A program made the translations under genes and the position numbers. From an uncultured Clostridia bacterium (lineage in GTDB: Bacteria > Bacillota > Clostridia > Oscillospirales > Ruminococcaceae), in the NCBI GenBank assembly GCA_946563605.1, contig CAMNVW010000072.1, positions 1 to 7,276 of the forward strand: a DNA stretch of 7,276 bases, read 5' to 3'. This document shows positions 1-5,804 of this stretch, one piece after another. The stretch's first letter is position 1. Each line of letters starts with the position of its first letter. The notes under the pieces are model-generated. The model was given only the letters and a program-made list of their open reading frames with translations. It ran no database searches and was not told the DNA's origin.

Positions 1-1
1 A

Positions 2-496
2 CACGTTACCGTTTTGGAAAAGGCACAGGGCAGAGTTGTTTTGCAGATCGTGATTTATGAAGGAAGAAACCGTCAGGTCAGAAAAATGTGCGAGGCAGTT
101 GGTTTGGAGGTCGCAAGACTAAAACGCACAGCCATCGGTCCGCTGAAGCTGGGAATGTTGGCTCCAGGAAAATGGAGAGAGCTTCGTCCGGGTGAAATCG
201 GTATGCTGCGCAACGCAGTCAAGACTTCTTCCGGTGCACCGGAGGTTTTGGGAGATCTGGACGACAGTATTTTGAATGCTGCGGCAAGATCGCGCAAGCC
301 ACAGGTGGAACGGTTTGAATATGACAACCGCACATCCAAACCGTTTAAGGGTAAAAACTTTGACACAAGAGAACAGGGTCGCCCTAACAATGGTCTGCGT
401 CAGGGAAAAAATCATTTCAATCAGGGACGCGGCGGCAAGCCTTACTCCAAAGGAGCAGGAAACAAACCGTTTACCAAAAAAGGTTCTGGAATGTAG
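2..496 (+). CDS. rluB: RsuA/RluB-family rRNA pseudouridine synthase, 3' part
   Basis: The open frame enters from the left edge, so the start, any S4 domain and the catalytic Asp lie outside the window; 164 codons remain. The family isomerises a specific rRNA uridine to pseudouridine; RluB-type enzymes act on 23S rRNA near the peptidyl transferase centre. The visible end of the catalytic domain has the family motif EGRNRQVRKM (window residues 20-29), then ARLKRTAIGPLKLG and a GKWRELRPGE stretch that normally closes the fold. After about residue 75 the protein becomes a basic, Gly/Asn/Lys/Arg-rich, probably disordered tail with three short echoes (SKPF, GKPY, NKPF), a likely RNA-binding extension. 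The gene ends at TAG 494-496, directly before a strong terminator. The family is sure; RluB rather than RsuA or RluF is a judgement from the sequence style, since the specificity-determining N-terminus is missing. Confidence 0.85.
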   Translation, partial: HVTVLEKAQGRVVLQIVIYEGRNRQVRKMCEAVGLEVARLKRTAIGPLKLGMLAPGKWRELRPGEIGMLRNAVKTSSGAPEVLGDLDDSILNAAARSRKPQVERFEYDNRTSKPFKGKNFDTREQGRPNNGLRQGKNHFNQGRGGKPYSKGAGNKPFTKKGSGM

Positions 497-499
497 AAA

Positions 500-538
500 A
501 AACAAGCGCAGGTTGAAGCCTGCGCTTGTTTGCTTTTC
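500..538 (+). terminator. Rho-independent terminator of the pseudouridine synthase gene
   Basis: A perfect 13-bp stem (500-512 with 519-531) encloses the 6-nt loop TTGAAG and is followed by TGCTTTT. It begins three bases after the stop codon. The left arm is preceded by an A run, so it may also stop transcription arriving from the right. Confidence 0.88.
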
Positions 539-545
539 GGCTGAC

Positions 546-1060
546 AAACCGGCTTGAAGCCGGAGACAGTTTCGCGCTTCGGTTTTGTGAAATAACCGGT
601 TTGCTCACACGGCAATCGCTCGCGTTAACACACTCGCTCGTTTGAGCAAAACAAAAGTTTTCGTCCACCTTTTTCAAAACCGGCTTGAAGCCGGAGACGG
701 TTTCGCGCTTCGGTTTTGTGAAATAGCCGGTTTTCTCACACGGTAATCGCTCGCGTTGACACACTCGCTCGTTTGAGCAAGAATAAAAGTTTTCGTCCAC
801 CTTTTTCAAAACCGGCTTGAAGCCGGAGACGGTTTCGCGCTTCGGTTTTGTGAAATAGCCGGTTTTCTCACACGGTAATCGCTCGCGTTGACACACTCGC
901 TCGTTTGAGCAAGAATAAAAGTTTTCGTCCACCTTTTTCAAAACCGGCTTGAAGCCGGAGACGGTTTCGCGCTTCGGTTTTGTGAAATAGTCGGTTTTCT
1001 CACACAGTAATCGCTCGCGTTAACACACTCGCTCGTTTGAGCAAAACAAAAGTTTTCGTC
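546..1060. repeat. Four-unit tandem repeat, period about 132 bp
   Basis: Units start at 546, 677, 809 and 941, each beginning AAACCGGCTTGAAGCCGG. Spacings are 131, 132 and 132 bp, and the last unit stops after 120 bp at 1060, where the TCCACC-type linker is replaced by unrelated sequence. Units 2 and 3 are identical by eye. Units 1 and 4 differ from them at a few positions and share a one-base-shorter version of the A-rich stretch after TTTGAGC. Each unit has internal complementarity: CCGGC/GCCGG with loop TTGAA, a competing 10-bp pairing AAAACCGGCT/AGCCGGTTTT (676-685 with 725-734 in unit 2), and GCTC-GTTT-GAGC. The pattern fits a structured non-coding repeat amplified by recent tandem duplication. 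There are no unique spacers, so it is not CRISPR. Function is unknown. Confidence 0.9.
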
Positions 1061-1092
1061 GGGCATATCTTTTAGATTTGCCCTCCTTTTTT
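1061..1092 (+). terminator. Terminator-like hairpin closing the repeat array
   Basis: GGGCATATCT (1061-1070) pairs with AGATTTGCCC (1074-1083) with one mismatch and a TTT loop, followed by TCCTTTTTT. This has the form of a rightward intrinsic terminator, though no rightward gene before it needs one. On the other strand the same bases give a GGAGG box 15 nt before an ATG (1066-1064). Confidence 0.5.
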
Positions 1093-1108
1093 CAAAAGGT
1101 GGCGGATT

Positions 1109-1150
1109 CCAAAGGCGGAGCCTTTGGTTAGGTTTGGGACAACGTCCCAA
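1109..1150. repeat. Two adjacent perfect hairpins
   Basis: CCAAAGGC (1109-1116) pairs with GCCTTTGG (1120-1127) around GGA. Six bases later TTGGGAC (1134-1140) pairs with GTCCCAA (1144-1150) around AAC. Neither is followed by a T run, so they are not simple terminators. They start the palindrome chain that fills 1061-1474. Confidence 0.75.
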
Positions 1151-1204
1151 CATATACTATAAAAATAAAAAAAGGATAGGGGCACAAAGCAGTTTCGGTG
1201 CTGA

Positions 1205-1235
1205 CGCACGTTAGTGCGATTGAACGCAGTTCAAT
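1205..1235. repeat. Two adjacent small hairpins
   Basis: CGCAC (1205-1209) pairs with GTGCG (1214-1218) around GTTA. Immediately next, ATTGAAC (1219-1225) pairs with GTTCAAT (1229-1235) around GCA. The paired arrangement resembles the double hairpin at 1109-1150. It is followed by an A/T-rich stretch (1236-1280) in which I see no convincing promoter. Confidence 0.65.
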
Positions 1236-1283
1236 ATTGTTTTATACATAAAATATAAAATAAAAAATAAAAAATTTATACTG

Positions 1284-1312
1284 TCGAAAACTTCCCACTG
1301 GGAACTTTTCGA
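1284..1312. repeat. Inverted repeat with one internal mismatch
   Basis: TCGAAAA (1284-1290) pairs with TTTTCGA (1306-1312). Inside, after a C-C mismatch, TTCCC pairs with GGGAA around an ACT loop. The total is about 12 paired positions per arm. Confidence 0.7.
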
Positions 1313-1338
1313 GTGGTAGTTTATACTCAAATTTGGCT

Positions 1339-1373
1339 TTTGAAAACTTTTTCTCTTGCAAAAAGTTTTCAAA
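1339..1373. repeat. 14-bp perfect inverted repeat
   Basis: TTTGAAAACTTTTT (1339-1352) is perfectly complementary to AAAAAGTTTTCAAA (1360-1373) around the 7-nt loop CTCTTGC. This is the longest perfect palindrome after the array. No T run follows on either strand, so it is not a standard terminator. Confidence 0.8.
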
Positions 1374-1396
1374 CTTTCAAAAATGCGCCTGACGAT

Positions 1397-1444
1397 AAAG
1401 GTATTTCGCTCATTGCGATGAGCGACCAAAGGCGCTACCTTTGG
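1397..1444. repeat. Overlapping hairpins with competing pairings
   Basis: CGCTCAT (1407-1413) pairs with ATGAGCG (1418-1424) around TGCG, and CCAAAGG (1426-1432) pairs with CCTTTGG (1438-1444) around CGCTA. In addition AAAGGTA (1397-1403) is complementary to TACCTTT (1436-1442). That would enclose the first hairpin and exclude the second, so two alternative folds are possible. Confidence 0.6.
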
Positions 1445-1450
1445 AAACTG

Positions 1451-1474
1451 CAAACTTTTGTGTACAAAAGTTTG
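1451..1474. repeat. 10-bp perfect inverted repeat upstream of the phosphatase gene
   Basis: CAAACTTTTG (1451-1460) pairs perfectly with CAAAAGTTTG (1465-1474) around TGTA. It ends 37 bp before the phosphatase start codon, so it should be in that gene's leader if transcription starts further left. It lacks a following T run. Confidence 0.75.
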
Positions 1475-1511
1475 ACAAAAAACTTTGTTTTATTAAGAAA
1501 GGAAAACAGAT

Positions 1512-2042
1512 ATGAAAATAACATTTGTCCGGCACGGGCAAACCGATTGGAACAAAGAAGGAAAACAACAGGGCACAGTTGACATTCCACTGAATGAAAC
1601 GGGGATAGAGCAGGCAAGAGAAACGGCTGCACTTTTAAAGGATGAAATCTTTGACTGCATCTACACCTCTCCGCTTTTGCGCGCACATCAAACGGCTCAA
1701 ATCATCGGCGAGGGAAGAAACATTCCTATTGTTTTAGACGACCGTTTGATTGAACGGTATATGGGAGAATTTGAGGGGAAAAGCTGGAAAGATTTTGATT
1801 TCTATCAATTTTGGGATTACACAGCAAATATTCAGTACAAAAGAGCAGAAAATATCCGTGTGCTGTTTGAGCGCGTTTACAATTTCTTTGACGAATTAAA
1901 GGGAAAACAGGGCAGTGTTCTGGTTGTTTCCCACGGCGGTGTGTTTGCACCGGTCAGCAGTTACTCGGGACACTCCAAAAAAGAGGACAATCTGACCGAT
2001 ATCCTGCTGAAGAATGCGCAAATGTTCACCTTTGAAATCTAA
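1512..2042 (+). CDS. Histidine phosphatase family protein (phosphoglycerate mutase-like)
   Basis: A 176-residue cytoplasmic enzyme of the branch-1 histidine phosphatase superfamily, which passes a phosphate through an active-site histidine. The key residues are present: R7-H8-G9 in the N-terminal RHGQTDWN motif (H8 the phospho-acceptor), R57 in SPLLRAHQTA, E81 in LIERYMGEFEG (general acid), and H141 in VVSHGG. The length is typical of PhoE/GpmB/CobC-like single-domain phosphatases and short for a dimeric phosphoglycerate mutase. The ATG follows an AAAGGA box. It is the first gene of a probable operon with the DUF308 protein (50 bp downstream) and glycerol kinase. The substrate cannot be read from the sequence. 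Candidates in the family include small sugar phosphates, phosphoglycerate and alpha-ribazole phosphate; no cobalamin genes are nearby, so the last is unlikely. Confidence 0.93.
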   Translation: MKITFVRHGQTDWNKEGKQQGTVDIPLNETGIEQARETAALLKDEIFDCIYTSPLLRAHQTAQIIGEGRNIPIVLDDRLIERYMGEFEGKSWKDFDFYQFWDYTANIQYKRAENIRVLFERVYNFFDELKGKQGSVLVVSHGGVFAPVSSYSGHSKKEDNLTDILLKNAQMFTFEI

Positions 2043-2092
2043 ATAAAAAAAGAACAGATTCTATTTCATCAAATCAGAAAGGTGGTCAAAAT

Positions 2093-2626
2093 ATGAAATC
2101 AATTAAGATTGAATTTAATGAATATGCGGTGTCTATCATTGGTATCGCGGCAGGGCTGCTGCTTTTGATTTTTCCACAGCAGGCAATCAGCGTGATTGCT
2201 TACGGCATCGGTGCGGTAGCGATGATTTACGGCTTAATGAAGGTGATTTCCTATTTCCGAAACAAAAATATCTCTTCCTTCTTTTTCCTTGGGGAGCTGA
2301 TTTTGGGCATTATCTTACTTGGCATCGGTCTTTTTTCATTCAGCAATCCTGCCGGTATTTTTGCGGTGCTTCCAATTATCCTGGGTATTTTGGTAATGAT
2401 TGAGGGAATCTCTAAGGTTCAGCGTGCGATGATGCTGCGCAAATACAGTTACCAGAACTGGGGAGCAGCGTGCATTGTGGGTATCTGCATTATTGCGCTC
2501 GGCATTGTACTGATTGTAAATCCATTCAGTGCGTTAGTGGTTACGATGCGCGTTTTGGGTGCGATTGTACTGGTGGACGGTATTTGCGGAATATGGGTGA
2601 GCCTGATGCTCAAAAAGCTTTCATAA
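2093..2626 (+). CDS. DUF308/HdeD-like six-helix membrane protein
   Basis: A 177-residue integral membrane protein, almost all hydrophobic. I count six helices at about residues 12-27, 31-49, 62-82, 87-104, 123-142 and 147-172, arranged as three helical pairs. Each pair has a related turn (IFPQQA, FSNPAG, VNPFSA), pointing to the internal repeat of the DUF308/HdeD family. Basic loops at about 55-58 and 108-117, and a KK near the end, suggest cytoplasmic faces. HdeD in Escherichia coli is linked to acid resistance, but most DUF308 proteins have no assigned function, and none is claimed here. The start ATG follows AAAGGTGG at good spacing. The position between a phosphatase and glpK, only 18 bp from the latter, suggests co-transcription; whether it helps glycerol metabolism is speculation. 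Confidence 0.85.
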   Translation: MKSIKIEFNEYAVSIIGIAAGLLLLIFPQQAISVIAYGIGAVAMIYGLMKVISYFRNKNISSFFFLGELILGIILLGIGLFSFSNPAGIFAVLPIILGILVMIEGISKVQRAMMLRKYSYQNWGAACIVGICIIALGIVLIVNPFSALVVTMRVLGAIVLVDGICGIWVSLMLKKLS

Positions 2627-2631
2627 AAAGG

Positions 2632-2636
2632 GGAGG
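2632..2636 (+). promoter_or_regulatory. Ribosome binding site deciding the TTG start of glpK
   Basis: GGAGG within a longer purine run (2630-2644) lies 8 nt before TTG 2645-2647. This spacing, plus the conserved N-terminus that follows, fixes the start at TTG. The next in-frame ATG codons fall around residues 49-60, inside the domain. Confidence 0.88.
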
Positions 2637-2644
2637 GAGAAAAA

Positions 2645-4129
2645 TTGGCAAGATATATTCTTGCGCTCGACCAGGGTACGACCAGTTCGCGCGCAGTTTT
2701 ATTTGATGATCAGCAAAACATCATCGGCATTTCACAGAAGGAATTTACACAGCATTATCCAAAAGAAGGATGGGTCGAACATGATCCGATGGAAATTTAT
2801 TCTTCACAGTATGCGGTGATGATGGAAGTCATAGCGAAAAGCGGTGTGGATATCAAAGAGATTAAAGGCATTGGTATCACCAATCAGCGTGAAACGACGA
2901 TTTTATGGGACGCCAAAACCGGACGTCCGGTCTACAATGCGATTGTATGGCAGTGCCGCAGAACGGCTGATATCGTGGACCGCTTAAAACAGCAGGGTTT
3001 GAGCGATTATATCCGTGAAACCACCGGTTTGCTGCCGGACGCATATTTTTCTGCAACAAAGATTTGCTGGATCTTAGACAGGATACCAGACGGTAGGGAA
3101 CGTGCAAAAAAAGGGGAAATCCTATTCGGAACAGTGGACAGCTGGCTTATCTGGAAGCTGACCGGCGGCAAGGTTCATGTTACCGATTACACCAACGCCT
3201 CGCGCACCATGTTATACAACATCAACACCCTGAATTGGGATAAGAAACTTCTGGAGATACTGGATATTCCGTGTCAGATGCTGCCGCAGGTGAAGAGCTC
3301 CAGCGAGATATATGGTTATACCACCATCCAAGGGGAATCCATCCCGATCGCGGGAATTGCCGGCGACCAGCAGGCGGCATTGTTCGGACAGTGCTGCTTT
3401 GAACAGGGGCAGGCGAAAAATACATACGGCACAGGCTGCTTCTTACTGATGAACACCGGAGAGAAGCCCTGTTTCAGCGAAAACGGCTTATTGACCACCA
3501 TTGCGATCGGAATCGACGGCAAGGTGCAGTATGCGCTGGAAGGCAGCGTTTTTGTCGGCGGTGCGGTGATTCAATGGATTCGGGATGAGATGCGCTTTAT
3601 TACCGAATCCAAGGACGCAGAATATTACGCGAAGAAGGTAGATGACACCGCAGGCGTTTATCTGGTTCCGGCGTTCACAGGATTAGGCGCGCCGCACTGG
3701 GATATGTATGCGCGGGGATGTATCATCGGCATTACAAGAGGAACGCGCAGAGAACACATCATCCGCGCAGCGCAGGAGTCGATTGCATACCAGAGCTACG
3801 ATTTAGTTCGTGCGATGGAAAAGGATACCGGTGTGAGCATCAAAGAATTAAAGGTGGATGGCGGTGCGAGCCGCGACAGCTTTTTGATGCAGTTTCAAGC
3901 GGATATACTGGACTGCGAGGTGCGCCGTCCAATGATTCGCGAGACGACCGCGCTGGGTGCGGCATATTTAGCAGGATTGGCGGTCGGTATTTGGAAGAAC
4001 AAGGAAGAAATCCGCAGTTTATGGAACTGCGATGTGACCTTTGCTTCTCAGATGGAAGAAGAACGCCGCAAGAAATTGCTGCGCGGCTGGCACAGGGCAG
4101 TAGAACGCAGCATGGGCTGGGCAGAGTAA
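2645..4129 (+). CDS. glpK: Glycerol kinase
   Basis: A 494-residue FGGY-family kinase that phosphorylates glycerol to sn-glycerol 3-phosphate with ATP in the cytoplasm; full length compared with about 500 in relatives. Visible motifs in order: DQGTTSSR (9-16, phosphate loop), GWVEHDP (42-48), GITNQRETT (77-85), GTVDSW (162-167), NASRTMLYNI (184-193), the catalytic Asp D241 in GIAGDQQAALFGQ, TYGTG (260-264), FTGLGAPHWD (344-353) and VDGGASRD (404-411). The start is TTG, supported by a strong ribosome binding site. The loop between SSEIYG and PIAG (about 224-234) reads YTTIQGESI. It lacks the His that HPr phosphorylates in Enterococcus and Bacillus enzymes (YHFYG-type loop), so that activation route is probably absent. 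No glpF or glpD is beside it. Close by are a DUF308 protein upstream and a terminator downstream. Confidence 0.97.
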   Translation: MARYILALDQGTTSSRAVLFDDQQNIIGISQKEFTQHYPKEGWVEHDPMEIYSSQYAVMMEVIAKSGVDIKEIKGIGITNQRETTILWDAKTGRPVYNAIVWQCRRTADIVDRLKQQGLSDYIRETTGLLPDAYFSATKICWILDRIPDGRERAKKGEILFGTVDSWLIWKLTGGKVHVTDYTNASRTMLYNINTLNWDKKLLEILDIPCQMLPQVKSSSEIYGYTTIQGESIPIAGIAGDQQAALFGQCCFEQGQAKNTYGTGCFLLMNTGEKPCFSENGLLTTIAIGIDGKVQYALEGSVFVGGAVIQWIRDEMRFITESKDAEYYAKKVDDTAGVYLVPAFTGLGAPHWDMYARGCIIGITRGTRREHIIRAAQESIAYQSYDLVRAMEKDTGVSIKELKVDGGASRDSFLMQFQADILDCEVRRPMIRETTALGAAYLAGLAVGIWKNKEEIRSLWNCDVTFASQMEEERRKKLLRGWHRAVERSMGWAE

Positions 4130-4178
4130 TGAAGTAAAAAGCGTTTTACGGCATACGCAGTACAGATATGAAGGAAAT

Positions 4179-4212
4179 AAAAAAGAGAGACCTAAAAAGG
4201 TCTCTCTTTTTT
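4179..4212. terminator. Bidirectional terminator between convergent operons
   Basis: A 14-base arm of A run plus GAGAGACC (4179-4192) pairs with GGTCTCTC plus a T run (4199-4212) around TAAAAA. Because an A run precedes and a T run follows the GC part, it works as an intrinsic terminator on both strands. It ends glpK transcripts going right and importer transcripts going left. A smaller hairpin, GTAAAA/TTTTAC, sits at 4134-4149. Confidence 0.92.
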
Positions 4213-4232
4213 AGCAGTGTTTTTCCGCAAAT

Positions 4233-5018
4233 TTATCCTTCCGTGAACCTGTTGAGGAATTGCCGCGTCCGTTCCTCCTTTGGATTTCCAAACACCTGCT
4301 TCGGCGTGCCTTGCTCCAAAATGCGTCCTTCGTCCATAAAAATCACTTGGTCGGAGACATCTCGTGCAAATGCCATCTCATGGGTCACGATGATCATGGT
4401 GGTATTTTGCTCCGCCAAGCGTTTGATTACCTTGAGCACCTCTCCGGTAAGCTCTGGGTCAAGGGCAGAGGTGGGCTCGTCAAAGCACAGGATATCCGGC
4501 TTTAACGCCAATGCCCGCGCGATTGCTACCCGTTGGCACTGTCCACCGGAGAGCTGATGGGGGTAATTGTCCATCCGGTCTTTTAGACCCATTTGAGTAA
4601 GCAGGGACACTGCCTCCGCTTCAATCTCCTTGAAAATCTCTTTTTTCCGCGCTTTAAAATTCGGCTGTTCCTGCATCAAAAGTTTTTTTGCCAGCATCAC
4701 GTTTTCCTTGGCGGTATACTGGGGGAACAGGTTAAAGGACTGAAATACCAGTCCGAAGTGCAGCCGCTTTCGGCGAATTTCCTCTGCTTTTTGGGTGGAC
4801 GGATCCTTAGCGTCAAACAAGGTTTCTCCATTCACCCGAATGATTCCGTTATCTGGTTGTTCCAGAAAATTCAGACACCGAAGCAAGGTGGTTTTGCCGC
4901 TTCCCGAGGAACCGATAAGAGAGAGCACCTGTCCCTTCTCCAGAGAAAAATGAATATCGGTAAGAACTTGCGTTCCCTCGAAGGATTTTTGAATTCCAGT
5001 TACTTCTAATATAGGCAT
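4233..5018 (-). CDS. Polar amino acid ABC transporter, ATP-binding subunit (GlnQ/HisP-like)
   Basis: A 261-residue cytoplasmic ATPase that powers the importer by forming a dimer under the permease. Motifs: Walker A GSSGSGKTT (36-44), Q-loop Q93 in FQSFNLFPQ, signature LSGGQ (156-160), Walker B ILCFDE (176-181), D-loop SALD (184-187) and switch His H213 in VTHEMAFARD. The FNLFPQYTAKENV and EPTSALDPEL stretches are typical of the amino acid (PAAT) group. A slightly long insert with basic and acidic residues follows the Q-loop (about 111-134). It is the last gene of the operon. Its Shine-Dalgarno AAGGAGGAG (5032-5024) overlaps the permease stop codon, and the ATG lies 7 nt from GGAGG. The substrate (glutamine, cystine, histidine, arginine and others) cannot be set from this subunit. 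Confidence 0.96.
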   Translation of the reverse strand: MPILEVTGIQKSFEGTQVLTDIHFSLEKGQVLSLIGSSGSGKTTLLRCLNFLEQPDNGIIRVNGETLFDAKDPSTQKAEEIRRKRLHFGLVFQSFNLFPQYTAKENVMLAKKLLMQEQPNFKARKKEIFKEIEAEAVSLLTQMGLKDRMDNYPHQLSGGQCQRVAIARALALKPDILCFDEPTSALDPELTGEVLKVIKRLAEQNTTMIIVTHEMAFARDVSDQVIFMDEGRILEQGTPKQVFGNPKEERTRQFLNRFTEG

Positions 5019-5023
5019 GGTTT

Positions 5024-5032
5024 CTCCTCCTT
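5024..5032 (-). promoter_or_regulatory. Ribosome binding site overlapping the permease stop
   Basis: On the minus strand AAGGAGGAG overlaps the last bases of the permease TAA (5033-5031) and sits 7 nt from GGAGG to the ATPase ATG (5018). This favours translational coupling of permease and ATPase. Confidence 0.8.
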
Positions 5033-5717
5033 ATCTGAAATAGTTCAGCCTGTTTTCCAGTTGCGCCAGAAGAATAGTCAAAATTCCGTTGAAAATCAGG
5101 TAATAGATAGCGGTAAAAAACAGCGGCCAGATGGCGCCGGAGATTCCCTGAGACCCCTTCATAAAGGATTGTCCAGCCCAGATGATTTCCTGCAAAGCAA
5201 TGATTCGAGAAAGGGATGTATCCTTTACCAGCGTAATCACCTCGTTGGACATGGGAGGAATGATCCGTTTAATCATCTGAAGCAATGTTACCTTAAAGAA
5301 AATCTGGCGTTTGGTCATGCCTAATACAAGACCAGCTTCCTGCTGACCCAAGGGAACACTTTGGATGCCGCCGCGATAGATTTCAGAAAAATAGCAGGTA
5401 TAGTTTAAGATAAATGCTGTCGATGCCGCTAGAAACCGCCCGGATTCACTGCTTCCCCAAATGGGATTGCCGAGAACCAACCCCGGAAAAAAGTATACGA
5501 TCAAAAGCTGAATCATTAGGGGTGTGCCGCGAATGACCGCCACAAACATTTTCACAAGCCAGTTTAGGGGCTTGAACTTTGACATGGAGCCAAAGGAAAT
5601 GACCAGACCCAGGGGGATGGCGCCGATTAGTGTTATGAAAAAGAGCTTTAGGGTTTGAATAAAGCCCACATTCAAGGCTTTCAGAACGATGGGGAGCTGT
5701 TCTAAAAATAGTTCCAT
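5031..5717 (-). CDS. Polar amino acid ABC transporter, permease subunit (HisM/GlnP family)
   Basis: A 228-residue inner-membrane subunit with the fold of the His/Glu/Gln/Arg permease group. Hydrophobic segments lie near 18-43, 52-83, 95-110, 157-180 and 195-220. RGTPLMIQL (63-71) is a group hallmark. The EAA-type coupling loop reads SEIYRGGIQSVPLGQQEAG (about 111-129) and should dock on the ATPase. Length is normal, and only one permease gene is present, so the importer probably uses a homodimer. The ATG follows AGGAAGT. It lies 87 bp after the binding protein gene, with a hairpin in the gap, and its stop overlaps the ATPase ribosome binding site. The specific amino acid is not determinable here. 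Confidence 0.95.
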   Translation of the reverse strand: MELFLEQLPIVLKALNVGFIQTLKLFFITLIGAIPLGLVISFGSMSKFKPLNWLVKMFVAVIRGTPLMIQLLIVYFFPGLVLGNPIWGSSESGRFLAASTAFILNYTCYFSEIYRGGIQSVPLGQQEAGLVLGMTKRQIFFKVTLLQMIKRIIPPMSNEVITLVKDTSLSRIIALQEIIWAGQSFMKGSQGISGAIWPLFFTAIYYLIFNGILTILLAQLENRLNYFR

Positions 5718-5741
5718 GGTACTTCCTGCTTTCTTCTATAT

Positions 5742-5778
5742 TTTTGCAAAACAGGGAGCGGCTTTTACCGCTCCCTGT
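5742..5778 (-). terminator. Intercistronic hairpin, attenuator or mRNA stabiliser
   Basis: ACAGGGAGCGG (5751-5761) pairs perfectly with CCGCTCCCTGT (5768-5778), an 11-bp GC-rich stem with a 6-nt loop. On the minus strand the stem is followed by TTTGC and then an A run, a weak U tail. It lies between binding-protein and permease genes, where such elements often let more of the first product be made by partial termination or by protecting the upstream message. Confidence 0.75.
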
Positions 5779-5804
5779 AAATTCGCTCATAAAATCGGAA
5801 AGTT

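Noticed and set aside
546..1060. CRISPR array
   Set aside because: The period is about 132 bp with the whole unit repeated and no variable spacers; there are no cas genes.
471..1153. Minus-strand frames of 156 and 71 residues across the repeat array
   Set aside because: They are translations of the tandem repeat. The period of 132 is divisible by three, so any open unit gives a long frame. One-base indels switch the frame between units without closing it, and the longer frame runs through the terminator into the antisense of the pseudouridine synthase gene.
1472..1500. TTGACA at 1472-1477 as the promoter of the phosphatase operon
   Set aside because: There is no acceptable -10 box 16-18 bp downstream, and a start there would leave almost no leader. 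I could not place the operon promoter with confidence; the A/T-rich stretch 1236-1280 is another possible site.
2470..2706. Plus-strand 78-residue frame spanning the DUF308-glpK junction
   Set aside because: It is a shadow frame overlapping the ends of two well-supported genes, with no ribosome binding site.
4168..4557. Plus-strand frames of 129 and 81 residues opposite the ATPase gene
   Set aside because: They are antisense to a clear ABC ATPase with all motifs, and the first begins inside the bidirectional terminator region. No family resemblance.
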